In this document: positions 45,526 through 54,370 of the stretch, piece by piece
Numbering within the stretch: position 1 is the stretch's first letter
How the letters are laid out: every line of letters begins with the position of its first letter
DNA from: Kumtagia sp964244725
GTDB lineage: Bacteria > Pseudomonadota > Alphaproteobacteria > Rhizobiales > Rhizobiaceae
Direction: 5' to 3'
Length of the DNA stretch: 64,000 nt
Assembly: GCA_964244725.1 (NCBI GenBank)
Contig: CAXTJQ010000019.1
Coordinates: forward strand, 1 to 64,000
Notes under the pieces: model-generated
The model's input: only the letters and a program-made list of their open reading frames with translations
Database searches by the model: none
Told to the model about the DNA's origin: nothing
Made by a program: the position numbers and the translations under genes

Positions 45526-46620
45526 TCAATACCCCGATTTGATCTTCTCGAATTCCGCGATCATCCTGAGCTTCCTGTCGGAGGGCAGCGGCGACTGGAA
45601 CAACGTCTTGTCGACGAACTTGCCGACATCGCCATAACCCTTTTCCGCCAGCACCTTGGGATCGACGGCCGCCATCGCCTTGGCGTTACCCTGGCCGTAG
45701 CCCCATTCGCGCACGATGTAGTCGGCGACACGCGGATCGTCGTTGACGGCCGAGAGGAAATCGTAGGCCTTGTCGGAATTGCCGGGCGCCTCTTTCAGCT
45801 TGACGTAGCCGCAGACCCAGGTCGACAGGCCCTCGGCCGTGTCGCGCTTGATCCTGATCGGCTGGCCCTGGTTGGCGAGTTGCGTCGCCGCGTCGTTCCA
45901 GGCCCAGGCGAGGTCGACCTCACCGCCGCCCATCGCCTGCACGATCTCGGTGTTGTCGGACCAGTAGAGCCGGACGTTCTTGTGGACCGCGCGTAGGAAG
46001 GCGGAAGCCTCGGCGAACTGCGCATCGGTGGCGGTGGTCCAGTCCTTGATGCCGAGCGCCAGGTAGGCGAGCGCATAGGCGTCGTCGACATTGTCGCCGA
46101 TCGAAACGCGATCCTTGAATTTCGGATCGGCGAAGGCCTTCAGCGATTGCACGTCCTCCTCGTCGACCTTGGTCGTGTTGTAGGTCAGCGCCGTGTTGCC
46201 CCAGTCCCACGGCATGAACCACGCCTTTCCGTCGGGGGTGGTCGCGAGATCCTTCATCGCCATCAGGCCGGGATTGAGGTCGTTCCAGCCCCTGATCTTC
46301 GACGTGTCGAGCGGTTCGAGCAGGCCCGCCTCGCGCCATTTCACAACGCTTTGCGAACACGGATGGGCGAGGTCGGTCTTGAAGCCGGAGCGCATCTTCT
46401 CGAATGCCTCGTCCTCGTCGCCGAAGAAGGTGAAGGTCGGCTCCTCGTTGTATTTTTCGGTGTATTCCGGGTGGAACTGCGGCGCCTCGTACCCCGACCA
46501 GTCGAACACCGTCAGGCTGTCATCCTGCGCCGACGATGGCAGGCACGTCGAAGTCGAGAGCAGTCCGGCGAGCATCAGCGCGCATGTGGTCCGGCGCGTT
46601 CCATATGTCATCATCATCAT
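45526..46620 (-). CDS. Periplasmic substrate-binding protein, PotD-like (second copy)
   Basis: 364 residues from the first of four ATG codons (MMMMTYGT), preceded by GGGGGAC. Signal peptide CALMLAGLLSTSTCLPSSAQ. Key segments parallel the first copy: SLTVFDWSGYEAPQFHPEYT, MPWDWGNTALTYN, YWSDNTEIVQAMGGGEVDLA. Both share the aromatic and acidic pocket motifs but differ elsewhere, suggesting two related ligands for one transporter. A gap of about 130 bases separates it from the other copy. Confidence 0.92.
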   Translation of the reverse strand: MMMMTYGTRRTTCALMLAGLLSTSTCLPSSAQDDSLTVFDWSGYEAPQFHPEYTEKYNEEPTFTFFGDEDEAFEKMRSGFKTDLAHPCSQSVVKWREAGLLEPLDTSKIRGWNDLNPGLMAMKDLATTPDGKAWFMPWDWGNTALTYNTTKVDEEDVQSLKAFADPKFKDRVSIGDNVDDAYALAYLALGIKDWTTATDAQFAEASAFLRAVHKNVRLYWSDNTEIVQAMGGGEVDLAWAWNDAATQLANQGQPIRIKRDTAEGLSTWVCGYVKLKEAPGNSDKAYDFLSAVNDDPRVADYIVREWGYGQGNAKAMAAVDPKVLAEKGYGDVGKFVDKTLFQSPLPSDRKLRMIAEFEKIKSGY

Positions 46621-46639
46621 GTCCCCCGTTTCAATGGCT

Positions 46640-47338
46640 TCAAGCGATTTTGCGCATACGCGGCGCCGTGCGCGGATAATGCTTCGGGAACACCGAGGCG
46701 AGGAAATCGGCGGACGCATGCAGCGCGCTCTCGCGCGTCGCGTCCTCTGTTCCCATCATCAGCCGCAGCCAGAGCCCCTCGAGCATCGCGCTCAGGCCCA
46801 GCGCAGTCGACTGCGGGTCGAAATCATAGCCGCCATCGGCTTTCAGCTTCCGGCAAAGCGCGATGAAGACGTTTTGGTAAGCCTCGTCGCGCGCGCCGCA
46901 CAGCGACTGGTAAGTCGGCCTCGACTTCGCCTCGCCCCAGAAGGCGCACCATGCGGCGAGCTTGCGCTTGCTGCAGATCGCCCTGTCGAAATCTGCGGCG
47001 ACAAGTGTCGCAAGCTGCCGCGCCGGATCGCCGCCGGCCCTCAGCAGCGCCGCGCGCCAATGCGCCGAATATTCGTCCGCCATGAACTGCAGCGTCGCGA
47101 CGAGCAGCTTTTCCTTGCTCTCGAAATGGAAGTTGACGATGCCGCGCGACAGCCCCGCTCCTTCCGCGACATCGGCCATCGTCGTTTCGGAATAGCCGCG
47201 CCTGGCGAGCGAATCGATCGTCGCGTCGATCAGTTGCTGCCGCCGCGTCTCCTTCGAGGCCTTGCGGCCGCGCCTTTCCTTGTCCTCAGCCGCCTCCAGG
47301 GGCGCCGCCGTCCTGGTCACCGTTTGGATGCTCCACAT
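46640..47338 (-). CDS. TetR-family transcriptional regulator, BetI-like
   Basis: 232 residues. The DNA-binding part reads RRQQLIDATIDSLARRGYSE, TTMADVAEGAGLSRGIVNFH, FESKEKLLVATLQFMA, which is BetI-like (BetI controls choline oxidation in proteobacteria). The gene lies between the methyltransferase and the second binding-protein gene in the same operon. The three shared operators (36895-36912, 39716-39733, 48214-48231) lie at promoters of the amine locus and are the expected targets. The BetI label is by resemblance only. Confidence 0.85.
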   Translation of the reverse strand: MWSIQTVTRTAAPLEAAEDKERRGRKASKETRRQQLIDATIDSLARRGYSETTMADVAEGAGLSRGIVNFHFESKEKLLVATLQFMADEYSAHWRAALLRAGGDPARQLATLVAADFDRAICSKRKLAAWCAFWGEAKSRPTYQSLCGARDEAYQNVFIALCRKLKADGGYDFDPQSTALGLSAMLEGLWLRLMMGTEDATRESALHASADFLASVFPKHYPRTAPRMRKIA

Positions 47339-47344
47339 TGCCGG

Positions 47345-48142
47345 TCAACTCTTTTCCGGCCTTCTCGCCCGCAGATGAGTGGGACGGTGCTCGCCGCTGT
47401 CAAGCACCTTCTGCATGGCTTCCCAGGTCCGGATATTCCTGTCGACATAGGCGGCGCCGACCGCATCGGCCGCCTTTTCGTAGGACGAACCCTTGAGCCG
47501 CTCCAACTCGCCGCGCGCGACCCCGCGATACCAGGCGTTCCGGTCGGTGAGCGTCACGTTGACGAACCCGGCCGCTTCCATCGCCTGGGCGTAGCGTTCA
47601 GGGGAAGCCATCGCGAAACTCAGGCCCTCGGCGGCGACGTAGGCCTTCATGGCTGCGGACGGCTCGCCGTCATGCGACGTCAGCCAGTCGCTCGCCGCGA
47701 AGACGCCACCCGGCTTCAGCACACGGAAAATGTCGGCGAAAAGCGCTTCCTTGTCCGGCACATGCAGCAGCGCATCCTTCGAGAACACCAAATCGAACGA
47801 TGCATCGGAGAAGGGCAATGCGCCCGGCGCGGCATGGACAAAGATCGCGCGGCCCGACAGTTGCTGGTCGGCGGCGCGCTTGCGGGCGCGCGCGATGACC
47901 GGCTCCTCGACGTCGAAGCCGGTCACATGGCTCGCGCCGTGCGCCCGGATCAAGTGCAGCGCGATGCCACCCGAGCCGCAGCCGACGTCGAGAACGCTCT
48001 TTCCGGCGAGCGACAGGCCGGCGAGCATGCGGTCGACCTCTTCAGGTCCGCCCGGCGAGAGATATCCCTCACCCCACAGCGCCTCGAGAAAGCGGATCGC
48101 GGACTCGTCATATTCGGGTTCAGCCTGAAGGCTGGCGCTCAT
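47345..48142 (-). CDS. SAM-dependent methyltransferase (class I)
   Basis: 265 residues. Motif I is SVLDVGCGSGGIALHLI, preceded by GEGYLSPGGPEEVDRMLAGL, which recalls phosphoethanolamine and sarcosine/dimethylglycine methyltransferases. Later motifs are FDLVFSKDALLHVPDKEALF and VLKPGGVFAASDW. A role on an amine is likely from context but not proven. First gene of the minus-strand operon methyltransferase-tetR-binding proteins-amine oxidase. Operator 3 lies about 70 bases upstream. Confidence 0.85.
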   Translation of the reverse strand: MSASLQAEPEYDESAIRFLEALWGEGYLSPGGPEEVDRMLAGLSLAGKSVLDVGCGSGGIALHLIRAHGASHVTGFDVEEPVIARARKRAADQQLSGRAIFVHAAPGALPFSDASFDLVFSKDALLHVPDKEALFADIFRVLKPGGVFAASDWLTSHDGEPSAAMKAYVAAEGLSFAMASPERYAQAMEAAGFVNVTLTDRNAWYRGVARGELERLKGSSYEKAADAVGAAYVDRNIRTWEAMQKVLDSGEHRPTHLRARRPEKS

Positions 48143-48213
48143 CCGACACAGGTCCCACCAGCCGATACCGCCGTAAGCCTAGTCCTGAAAACGGAAAATG
48201 CAAGATCGTTTGT

Positions 48214-48231
48214 TGAACATTCATTCAATAT
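48214..48231 (+). promoter_or_regulatory. Shared operator 3 of the amine catabolic regulon
   Basis: TGAACATTCATTCAATAT in the divergent spacer between the methyltransferase (minus) and the first flavoprotein (plus). It is about 60 bases before the flavoprotein start and 70 before the methyltransferase start. Because the tetR gene is in the minus-strand operon, this would give autoregulation. Confidence 0.72.
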
Positions 48232-48291
48232 AGCTGGACAGATTTGTTGCCCGCGTGGCAAATTGGGGGTGAAAGGGTTTCGGCGTCAGCG

Positions 48292-49911
48292 ATGAGGACA
48301 TGGGACGCGATCGTCGTCGGAGCGGGCCACAATGGCCTGGTCAACGCCTGCTATCTGCAGCGCGCCGGCCTGAATGTCCTTGTTTTGGAGAAGAACGATT
48401 GGGTCGGCGGCGCGGCGACCAGCCGTGAATTGACGCCTGGCTTTCTGTATTCGAACTGCTCCTACGTCTGCTCGCTGTTCCGGCCCGAAATCATGCGCGA
48501 CCTCGAACTGCCGCGCTTCGGGCTGCAAGTCATCGCCTACGAAGGCGGCGCGGTGCTGACGCGGGACGGCGACTACCTGGCCAACTACCGCGACCATCAC
48601 GCCCACCGGCGCGAATTCGCACGCTTCTCCAGGAAGGATGCCGAAGCCTACGACCGCTACGCCCGCGACGTGACGCGCCAGTGCCGCTTCGTTCAGCCGC
48701 TGCTGATGCGCACCGCGCCGGATCCGACGAGCTTCAGGCCCCGCGACATCTCGGAACTCGTCTACCTCGCCAGGAAATTCTCCGGCCTCGGCGCGCGCGC
48801 GATGGCCGAAACCCTGCGCTTCTGGACCATGTCGATCTCCGATTTCCTCGACGAATATTTCGAGACCGACGTAATTAAGGCGAATTTTTCAATCTCGGGC
48901 ATCATCGGGACGGCGCTCGGACCGATGTCGCCCGGCACGGCCTACGTGCTGTTGCATCACTACATGGGCGAGGTCGACGGCTCGGTCGGCGCCTGGGGCT
49001 ACGCGCGCGGCGGCATGGGCGCCATCACCCGGGCGCTGGCCGATTCCTTCCGCGCCTCCGGCGGGACGATCCGCACCGGCGCCGAGGTCGAGCACGTGCT
49101 GGTGACCCTCGGCAAGGCGCGCGGCGTCGTGCTGGCCGGCGGCGAAGTCGTTCACGCCAGGACGGTGGTGTCCAACGCCGACGTCAAGCGCACTTTCCTC
49201 AAGCTCGTCGAGCCGAAGGAACTGCCCGACATTTTCCTGCGCCGCGTGCGGAATTTCCGCATGCGCGGCTCGTCCGGCAAGGTCAACATCGCGCTGGATT
49301 CGATGCCGGAATTCCCGGCCCTGCCGAAGGATTCGCCCAGCCTGCGCGGCGACCTGCACTTCACCGATTCCGTCGAGCGCATGGAGCGCGCCTACGACGA
49401 CTGGAAGGAAGGCCGCTGGTCGGCCGACCCCTTCCTCGACGCCATGATCCCGACGACGCTCGATCCGACCATGGCCGCGCCTGGCAAGCATTTCATGAGC
49501 TGCTTCGTGCAATATTGCCCGCCCAAGGTCCAGGGTCGCGACTGGACGGACGCCGACCGCGACGCGTTCGCCGAGACGGTCATCGCGCAGGTCGCCGACT
49601 ATTCGCCGGGCTTTCGCGACCGCATCGTCCACATGGAAGTCCGCACGCCGCGCGAACTGGAAGCCGAGGTCGGCCTGACCGAGGGCAACATCTTCCAGGG
49701 CGAACTGACCTTCGACCAGTTGCTCTTCAACCGGCCGGTGCCGGGCTACGCGCAATACCGCTCGCCGGTCGACGGTTTGTACATCTGCGGCTCCTCGACC
49801 CATCCCGGCGGCGGCGTCATGGGCGCGCCCGGCCGCAACGCGGCCGTCGAAATCCTGCGCGACCTGAAGCAGGGCGCGAAGCATGTAAGCCCGGCGCATG
49901 ACGTCATCTGA
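48292..49911 (+). CDS. NAD(P)/FAD-dependent oxidoreductase, phytoene-desaturase-like (first)
   Basis: 539 residues starting MRTWDAIVVGAGHNGLVNAC (FAD-binding Rossmann motif), with LVLEKNDWVGGAATSREL and the C-terminal FAD motif YICGSSTHPGGGVMGAPGRN. It resembles the PYROXD2 / carotenoid-desaturase-like family, whose substrates are often unknown. It is the first gene of the plus-strand operon under operator 3, and overlaps the second flavoprotein by 14 bases. In this locus it may oxidise an amine or its product; no proof is visible. Confidence 0.88.
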   Translation: MRTWDAIVVGAGHNGLVNACYLQRAGLNVLVLEKNDWVGGAATSRELTPGFLYSNCSYVCSLFRPEIMRDLELPRFGLQVIAYEGGAVLTRDGDYLANYRDHHAHRREFARFSRKDAEAYDRYARDVTRQCRFVQPLLMRTAPDPTSFRPRDISELVYLARKFSGLGARAMAETLRFWTMSISDFLDEYFETDVIKANFSISGIIGTALGPMSPGTAYVLLHHYMGEVDGSVGAWGYARGGMGAITRALADSFRASGGTIRTGAEVEHVLVTLGKARGVVLAGGEVVHARTVVSNADVKRTFLKLVEPKELPDIFLRRVRNFRMRGSSGKVNIALDSMPEFPALPKDSPSLRGDLHFTDSVERMERAYDDWKEGRWSADPFLDAMIPTTLDPTMAAPGKHFMSCFVQYCPPKVQGRDWTDADRDAFAETVIAQVADYSPGFRDRIVHMEVRTPRELEAEVGLTEGNIFQGELTFDQLLFNRPVPGYAQYRSPVDGLYICGSSTHPGGGVMGAPGRNAAVEILRDLKQGAKHVSPAHDVI

Positions 49912-51481
49912 CACGACGAGGTGGGACGCGATCGTCATCGGCGGCGGCCACAACGGCCTCGTCTGCGCCGCGATGCTCGCCAAAGGCGGGCGTAAGGTGC
50001 TGGTGCTCGAAGCCGCGAGCCAAACCGGCGGCGCGGGCGCGACGCATGAATTCAGCCCAGGCTTCAGGGTTTCGTCACTGGCCCACACGGTCAACCGTCT
50101 GCATCCCGAAGTCGTCAGGGCGCTCGATCTCGAAGGCCATGGCCTGAAACTGAGTGCGGCGCGGCAAATCCCGAGCGTATCGCTATCGCCCCACGGCGCG
50201 CCACTGATCCTGATCGGCGCGTATGGCGAGGCGCTGGTTGGCGCAAGGCCGTCCGAGCAGGCGGCGTGGCGCGAGGTCCGCGCCCAGCTTTTCCGCTACG
50301 CGGGCGTCCTGAAGCCGATGCTCGCCCGTCGCCCGCCGGCGCTCGGCGGCGGCATGGGTATCGCCGAGATTTCCGCGCACGCCATGACCGGCCTGGCGCT
50401 GAAAAAACTCGGCAAGGAGGACATGCGCGACTTCCTGCGCGTGTTGCTCATGAACGTCGCCGATTTCTGCGATGAACGGTTGGCCAACGACCGGCTGAAA
50501 GGGCTGCTCGCCTTCGACGCGGTTCTCGGCAGCCATCTCGGGCCGCGTTCGCCGACCTCGCTGCTCGGGCTCTACTACAGGCTGACCGGCGAGACGGACG
50601 GCAGGCCCGGCGGACAGATGGTTCCGCTCGGCGGTATGGGCGCTGTCACCGCAGCGATCCGCGCGGCGGCGGAGAAGGCCGGCGTGACGATCGGCACGGA
50701 CGCCCCGGTTGCCGGCATCGCCGTCGAAAACGGCCGCGCGACGGGGATCACGCTTGAAAACGGGGAGCGGATCGCCGCTTCGACGATCGTCTCCGCCATC
50801 AACCCGCGCACCACCTTCATCGACCTCGTCGGTCCGATGCATCTCGACACGGGCTTCGTGCGCCGGGTGCAAAACATCCGCATGAAGGGCGACGCCGCAA
50901 AGCTGCATCTGGCGCTCGACCGCGCGCCTGAGTTTTTAGGCCTACCGCTCGAGCACCGCAATGCGCGGCTCGTTATCGCGCCGTCGACCGATCATGTCGA
51001 ACGCGCTTTCAACCCGGCGAAATATGGCGATTTCTCCCCGGAACCGGCGATGGAAATCACGCTGCCGAGCATCGACGATCCGTCGCTCGCGCCGGCCGGC
51101 GGCTGCGTCCTGTCGGCGATCGTGCAATATGCTCCCTATGCGCTGAAGGAAGGCTGGGGCGCGGGCAAGCCGAAATTCCTCGACGCGATCCTGCGGGTGC
51201 TCGAAGCTTACGCGCCCGGCCTCGCCAAATCGGTCGTGCATGCCGAATTGCTGACGCCGCTCGACATCGAGCAGCAGTTCCGCATGCCGGGCGGTCATTG
51301 GCATCATGGCGAATTGCAGGCCGACCAGATGCTGATGTCGCGGCCGGTGTTCGGCGCGGAAGGCTATGATACACCCATCGACGGTCTTTTCCTGGCGAGC
51401 GCCGGCTCGCATCCCGGCGGCGGCATCTCCGGCGTTCCGGGGATGAACGCGGCAAGGCGGGTGATGGGAATGCGGGGATGA
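49898..51481 (+). CDS. NAD(P)/FAD-dependent oxidoreductase, phytoene-desaturase-like (second)
   Basis: 527 residues. The N-terminus is RWDAIVIGGGHNGLVCAAML with LVLEAASQTGGAGATHEFSP, and the C-terminus FLASAGSHPGGGISGVPGMN. It is clearly paralogous to the first flavoprotein and starts inside its end (14-base overlap), so they are co-translated and could act as a pair. Substrate unknown. Confidence 0.88.
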   Translation: MTSSDTTRWDAIVIGGGHNGLVCAAMLAKGGRKVLVLEAASQTGGAGATHEFSPGFRVSSLAHTVNRLHPEVVRALDLEGHGLKLSAARQIPSVSLSPHGAPLILIGAYGEALVGARPSEQAAWREVRAQLFRYAGVLKPMLARRPPALGGGMGIAEISAHAMTGLALKKLGKEDMRDFLRVLLMNVADFCDERLANDRLKGLLAFDAVLGSHLGPRSPTSLLGLYYRLTGETDGRPGGQMVPLGGMGAVTAAIRAAAEKAGVTIGTDAPVAGIAVENGRATGITLENGERIAASTIVSAINPRTTFIDLVGPMHLDTGFVRRVQNIRMKGDAAKLHLALDRAPEFLGLPLEHRNARLVIAPSTDHVERAFNPAKYGDFSPEPAMEITLPSIDDPSLAPAGGCVLSAIVQYAPYALKEGWGAGKPKFLDAILRVLEAYAPGLAKSVVHAELLTPLDIEQQFRMPGGHWHHGELQADQMLMSRPVFGAEGYDTPIDGLFLASAGSHPGGGISGVPGMNAARRVMGMRG

Positions 51482-51510
51482 GAATGAACATTGCCGTTGT
51501 GGTGCTTCGC

Positions 51511-51656
51511 CCCCTCCACCGCCTTTGGCGGTCCCCCACCCCCGCTTCGCAAGGGAGGAACCGGCCTCGCGAGTTTGCAAGTGAACGACAGGCGGGGACG
51601 CCGCTGATCCTCCCCCGTTTACGGACGGGGGGAACCGCCGAAGGCGATGGAGGAGG
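51511..51656. repeat. Imperfect inverted repeat element between flavoprotein and GcvT-like genes
   Basis: Two arms of about 49 bases, at 51511-51559 and 51608-51656, are inverted copies with scattered mismatches: the left begins CCCCTCCACCGCCTTTGGCG, the right ends in the complement of that theme. About 48 bases separate them. This looks like a dispersed intergenic palindromic repeat; rhizobial genomes have families of this style. It lies inside an operon, so it could also reduce or stabilise read-through. Confidence 0.75.
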
Positions 51657-51692
51657 CTCAGGTCAACCTGTCGGTCGCCGGATCGAGCGAAT

Positions 51693-52913
51693 ATGAACGC
51701 GTTGTCCAACCGCCTCGCCCTCCAGCCGCACTTCCGCAAGCCGCGCCTCGGCACGCCGTTTCAGCCTCGGCTCGAAGCGCTGAACCTGCAGGAATCCTGG
51801 TACGACTGGGCCGGCTACAAGGCCCCGACGGCGCTTTGGGACGAGGAACTCGAATATTTCGCGATCCGCAGTCAGGCGGCCGTGTTCGACATATCGCCGA
51901 TGGTCAAATACCGCATCGACGGTTTTGGCGCGGAATCCTTCCTCGACCGCCTGACCCTGCGCGACGTGAGCAAACTCAGGGCCGGCCGCGTTCATTACAC
52001 CGCCTGGTGCGATGACGAAGGCCACGTCCTCGACGACGGCACGCTGTTTCGCCTGGCCGGGACGCGCTTCCGCCTTTGCTGCCAGGAGCGGCATCTGCCA
52101 TGGCTGCTCGACAGCGCGGTCGGCTTCGAGGTCGAGATCGAGGAGGAAACGGAAAGCATCGCGGGACTTGCCCTGCAGGGTCCAACGTCCTGGTCCGTCC
52201 TCGACGCGGCGGGATTTGCCGGCGTCGACACCCTGAAACTGTTCGATATCGCCTCGTTTCCGCATGACGCGGGCGAGGTCACGATTTCGCGAACCGGCTT
52301 CACCGGCGACCTCGGCTACGAGCTTTTCGTGAACGCGCCCGCGGCGCTGTCATTGTGGGATCGGCTGTTCGAGGCGGGAAAGCCGTTCGGCATCCGCGCG
52401 ATCGGCTACGCCGCGCTGAACCGCGCCCGCATCGAGGCCGGCCTGATCGTCGCCAATACCGATTTCACCACCGCCGAACACGCGATCCGGCAAGACCGGG
52501 TGCGGATGCCGGACGAAATCGGCCTTTCGTTCATGATCGATTCAAAGAAGACGGCGCACTACAATGGCCGCCCGGCGATCGCGAAATCGCGCGCAGGCGC
52601 TGGACCGGCGCACATCCTGGTCGGGCTGGAAATCGAGGGCAACATACCGGCCGAGCACGCGATTGTTTACCATCGCGGCAAGCGCGAGGTCGGATTGGTC
52701 AGCGCGGCGATCTGGTCGCCGACCGGCAAGCGCAACATCGCCCTAGCCAGCCTGGAACGGCCATACGGCGACACGATCGTCGACGACCTCTGGGTCGAAA
52801 TCTATGCGATGCGCGAACTTCGATATTCGAGGATCATGAAGCGCGCCAGGATCGCGCCGCGCCCCTTCGTCAAGCTCGACCGACGCACCGCCAATCCGCC
52901 CGGCCGCTTCTGA
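51693..52913 (+). CDS. GcvT-like aminomethyltransferase / demethylase
   Basis: 406 residues of the folate-dependent GcvT fold: VFDISPMVKYRIDGFGAESF, GRVHYTAWCDDEGHVLDDGT, ISRTGFTGDLGYELFVNAPA, then AALNRARIEAGLIVANTDFT. Such enzymes transfer a methyl or methylene group to tetrahydrofolate, as in glycine cleavage, dimethylglycine, or DMSP demethylation. With a Rieske oxygenase, amine oxidase and flavoproteins it fits stepwise removal of N-methyl groups. The substrate is not defined. The inverted repeat and a 211-base gap precede it. Confidence 0.87.
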   Translation: MNALSNRLALQPHFRKPRLGTPFQPRLEALNLQESWYDWAGYKAPTALWDEELEYFAIRSQAAVFDISPMVKYRIDGFGAESFLDRLTLRDVSKLRAGRVHYTAWCDDEGHVLDDGTLFRLAGTRFRLCCQERHLPWLLDSAVGFEVEIEEETESIAGLALQGPTSWSVLDAAGFAGVDTLKLFDIASFPHDAGEVTISRTGFTGDLGYELFVNAPAALSLWDRLFEAGKPFGIRAIGYAALNRARIEAGLIVANTDFTTAEHAIRQDRVRMPDEIGLSFMIDSKKTAHYNGRPAIAKSRAGAGPAHILVGLEIEGNIPAEHAIVYHRGKREVGLVSAAIWSPTGKRNIALASLERPYGDTIVDDLWVEIYAMRELRYSRIMKRARIAPRPFVKLDRRTANPPGRF

Positions 52914-53188
52914 TGGTCCTCGATGCGACGGCTCTGCCGCCCGGTATCCCAGCCGACCCCGAAACCCGGGAGCAATGGACGTTGCTCAACACGCCGCTCG
53001 GCGAGCCGTGGTCGGGGCGCACCCGCTATGCCGCCGCCGTCCATTTCCACCGGATCGGCGCGATGGACGCGGACACGCTCGAAGTCTACCGCATCTGCTC
53101 GCGACTCGACGACGAGGATTCGAAGGACGTGATGCGGGATCGCGGAGTCGGCGCGCATTGGCTCAAACAAATAGCGCCCGGCGAATAG
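52913..53188 (+). CDS. Small protein coupled to the GcvT-like gene
   Basis: 91 residues beginning within the stop codon of the GcvT-like gene (TGATG), so it is translationally coupled. It contains TPLGEPWSGRTRYAAAVHFH, IGAMDADTLEVYRICSRLDD and DVMRDRGVGAHWLKQIAPGE. Composition is normal protein; the gene is too short for many gene finders. Likely functional partner of the upstream enzyme; no family recognised. Confidence 0.65.
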   Translation: MVLDATALPPGIPADPETREQWTLLNTPLGEPWSGRTRYAAAVHFHRIGAMDADTLEVYRICSRLDDEDSKDVMRDRGVGAHWLKQIAPGE

Positions 53189-53228
53189 GCCGAGCGCTCA
53201 ACTTTAACCCGTTATCTGAAGTTCGTCT

Positions 53229-54140
53229 TTACGCCGCCGGCTGCGCCTCGATGGTGCGCAGCGACTGCACCTGCTTGCGTGCGGCCGCCTTGACCGCGTC
53301 CTGAACCTTCTCGAAGGCGCGCACCTCGATCTGGCGCACGCGCTCGCGGCTTATGCCGAACTCGGACGACAGGTCCTCCAGCGTCAGCGGGTCCTCCGAT
53401 AGGCGGCGCGCCTCGAAGATGCGCCGCTCGCGCTCGTTGAGCACCGCGAGCGCGCCCGACAGCATGCCGCGCCGGTTGTCGAGTTCGTCCTGCTCGATCA
53501 GCACCGCCTCCGCGCTCTCGTGGTCGTCGACCAGCCAGTCCTGCCACTCGCCGGACTCGCCCTCGCTGGCGCGGATCGGCGCATTGAGCGACGCGTCGCC
53601 CGACAAGCGGCGGTTCATCGATACGACTTCCGCTGCCGAAACGTTCAACCGCGTCGCGATCTCGGCGATCTGGTCCGGCTTGAGGTCGCCTTCCTCGAGC
53701 GCCTGGATCTTGCCTTTGACCTTGCGCAAGTTGAAGAACAGGCGCTTCTGGTTGGCGGTCGTGCCCATCTTGACCAGGCTCCACGAGCGCAGGATGTATT
53801 CCTGGATCGAAGCCTTGATCCACCACATAGCGTAGGTCGCGAGGCGGAATCCGCGCTCCGGCTCGAACTTCTTGACGGCCTGCATCAGGCCGACATTGCC
53901 CTCGGAGACCACCTCGCCGATCGGCAGGCCATAGCCGCGATAACCCATCGCGATCTTGGCGACGAGGCGCAGATGACTGGTGACGAGTTTGTGGGCGGCG
54001 CCGGTGTCCTCATGCTCCGCATACCGCTTGGCGAGCATGTACTCTTCCTGCGGCTGCAACATCGGAAAACGGCGAATTTCTTCCAAGTAGCGGGAAAGGC
54101 CGCCCTCTCCTGAAACGATACTGGGTAGTGACTGGGCCAT
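53229..54140 (-). CDS. rpoH: RNA polymerase heat-shock sigma factor RpoH
   Basis: 303-residue sigma-32. Region 2 is HKLVTSHLRLVAKIAMGYRG, GEVVSEGNVGLMQAVKKFEP, RLATYAMWWIKASIQEYILR; the RpoH box is QKRLFFNLRKVK; region 4 is TLEDLSSEFGISRERVRQIE. The ATG at 54140 has a nearly perfect AAGGAGG; a longer frame reaches 54275. It controls heat-shock genes such as clpB, whose promoter at 6650-6679 matches its consensus. Many rhizobia have several rpoH genes, and which copy this is cannot be told. Confidence 0.96.
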   Translation of the reverse strand: MAQSLPSIVSGEGGLSRYLEEIRRFPMLQPQEEYMLAKRYAEHEDTGAAHKLVTSHLRLVAKIAMGYRGYGLPIGEVVSEGNVGLMQAVKKFEPERGFRLATYAMWWIKASIQEYILRSWSLVKMGTTANQKRLFFNLRKVKGKIQALEEGDLKPDQIAEIATRLNVSAAEVVSMNRRLSGDASLNAPIRASEGESGEWQDWLVDDHESAEAVLIEQDELDNRRGMLSGALAVLNERERRIFEARRLSEDPLTLEDLSSEFGISRERVRQIEVRAFEKVQDAVKAAARKQVQSLRTIEAQPAA

Positions 54141-54370
54141 AAAGCACCCTCCTTCTCGAATTTGCCCCCGGATCAAGGCGGGCATGAGGCGCGATCGCGC
54201 TTTCGCCGCGTCGAGCCAAACCGTCGTATACAGGAACAAAGCGCGAAAAGACAGCCCTTGTTGCGCCCCGAACACACTGTCACATCAAAGTGAACAATGG
54301 GGCGTCGGTTACCGATCGAAACCAGGACGCCACCGAACGGCGTCGCCGCCGGGCGCTTGGCGCTCGGGCG

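Noticed and set aside
53512..54113. 197-codon plus-strand frame opposite rpoH
   Set aside because: Shadow of the rpoH gene; the latter has unmistakable sigma-factor motifs.
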